Of a DNA stretch of 64,000 bases, positions 63,715 through 64,000 are shown in pieces. The notes under the pieces were generated by a model. That model searched no databases, was not told where the DNA came from, and saw only the letters and a program-made list of their open reading frames with translations. Positions within the stretch are counted from its first letter, which is position 1; the number at the start of each line of letters is the position of its first letter. Both the position numbers and the translations under genes were made by a program. The DNA is from Nephrocerus scutellatus (lineage: Eukaryota; Arthropoda; Insecta; Diptera; Pipunculidae), in the NCBI GenBank assembly GCA_947095585.1, contig OX352761.1, forward strand, positions 64,122,882-64,186,881. Direction: 5' to 3'.

Positions 63715-63848
63715 CAATACATAACATTTGGATAGCCTCACACATAATTCTTCTTAAAATCACTTGTTTTTGGTACGCTCTTGATGTTTACTTACATTTT
63801 GAATATTTCATTAAATTACTTGAATTCTCTGTACGAATCCTTAAAAGT
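63715..63848 (+). mobile_element. Internally deleted Tc1-like element
   Basis: 63715-63793 matches the left end of the Tc1 element (acatttggatagcctca, ttaaaatcacttgtttttgg, tacttacattttgaat). 63793-63848 matches 23625-23685 near its transposase end (tatttcattaaattacttga). About 1 kb is missing between, joined at a short gaat homology. The right terminal repeat is absent. Confidence 0.8.
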
Positions 63849-64000
63849 GTTGGAACTTCGGACAAACTAAATAAAAAACCGACAACACAGCGATTTAATT
63901 CAATGCAGACAGCTGCTTTATTAAAAGAACTGAACTTAAGACATTGCAGTTTTGCTTAATATAGTATTTCATTATTGGATACATGTGTCTGTCTTATATA
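63849..64000. other. Unidentified sequence at window end, possible LTR start
   Basis: Begins tgttggaacttcggacaaac directly after the Tc1 fragment. The TGTT start and lack of coding sequence would fit an LTR, but the partner end lies outside the window. Confidence 0.2.

Overview
This window reads as eukaryotic, repeat-choked DNA from an insect, most likely a fly. The element families are those of insect genomes: BEL/Pao, Copia and several Ty3/gypsy lineages, Jockey-like LINEs, Tc1/mariner, hAT, PIF/Harbinger, P, piggyBac and Helitron. Two copies of a tRNA-headed SINE end in a 3' region that I remember from tephritid fruit flies. I could not confirm that from this sequence, so the species call is an inference. 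There are no operons, ribosome-binding sites, CRISPR arrays or intact rRNA/tRNA genes. Almost every coding stretch is a transposable-element (TE) relic with frameshifts, stops or internal deletions.

The one recognisable host gene is on the + strand. Two short exons at 22054-22140 and 22245-22460 have consensus splice sites and encode the N terminus of a type I inositol-polyphosphate 5-phosphatase (INPP5A; 5PtaseI in Drosophila). No later exon was recognised, so intron 2 (from 22461) probably runs through the TE mass to the right. A second exon-like stretch (18354-18431) has good splice signals but lies inside a MITE.

Layout. 1-6.07 kb: a BEL/Pao element (minus) with an env-like tail, a Copia LTR-gag piece, and a second BEL fragment. 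6.06-8.64 kb: decayed gypsy A (+). 8.77-18.01 kb: two copies of a 4.62-kb unit in direct tandem, each with a full-length mariner ORF, a Jockey-like fragment (J1), a piggyBac-like relic and a minisatellite piece (R1). 17.97-20.44 kb: MITE M1 carrying the exon-like stretch, a J1 fragment and, inside that, a hAT element with 8-bp target duplications. 21.58-24.06 kb: MITE M2, the INPP5A exons, and a Tc1-like element with about 235-bp terminal repeats. 24.5-28.7 kb: R1 units, M1 and a PIF/Harbinger relic. 28.9-29.6 kb: a P-element relic. 29.65-34.0 kb: a minisatellite split by a Mag-type gypsy.

34.2-37.6 kb: a LINE with an ORF1/ORF2 overlap. 38.5-44.9 kb: gypsy D (minus), split by a 3.5-kb LINE with 9-bp target duplications. 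45-49.5 kb: an inverted repeat of J1 fragments enclosing R1, a SINE, gypsy E and LINE J2. 49.5-53.99 kb: a Helitron N-terminal relic, BEL-2 and a second J2. 54-63.7 kb: gypsy F (LTR and gag), gypsy C (gag to integrase), an LTR and primer-binding site leading into gypsy B, all bracketed by two roughly 700-bp direct repeats. 63.7-64 kb: a Tc1 deletion derivative and an unidentified LTR-like start.

The elements do not work together as a system. The interest lies in the insertion order, the chimeric ORFs made by internal deletions, the large tandem duplication, the R1 minisatellite family, and a conserved signalling gene whose intron appears to have filled with TEs.
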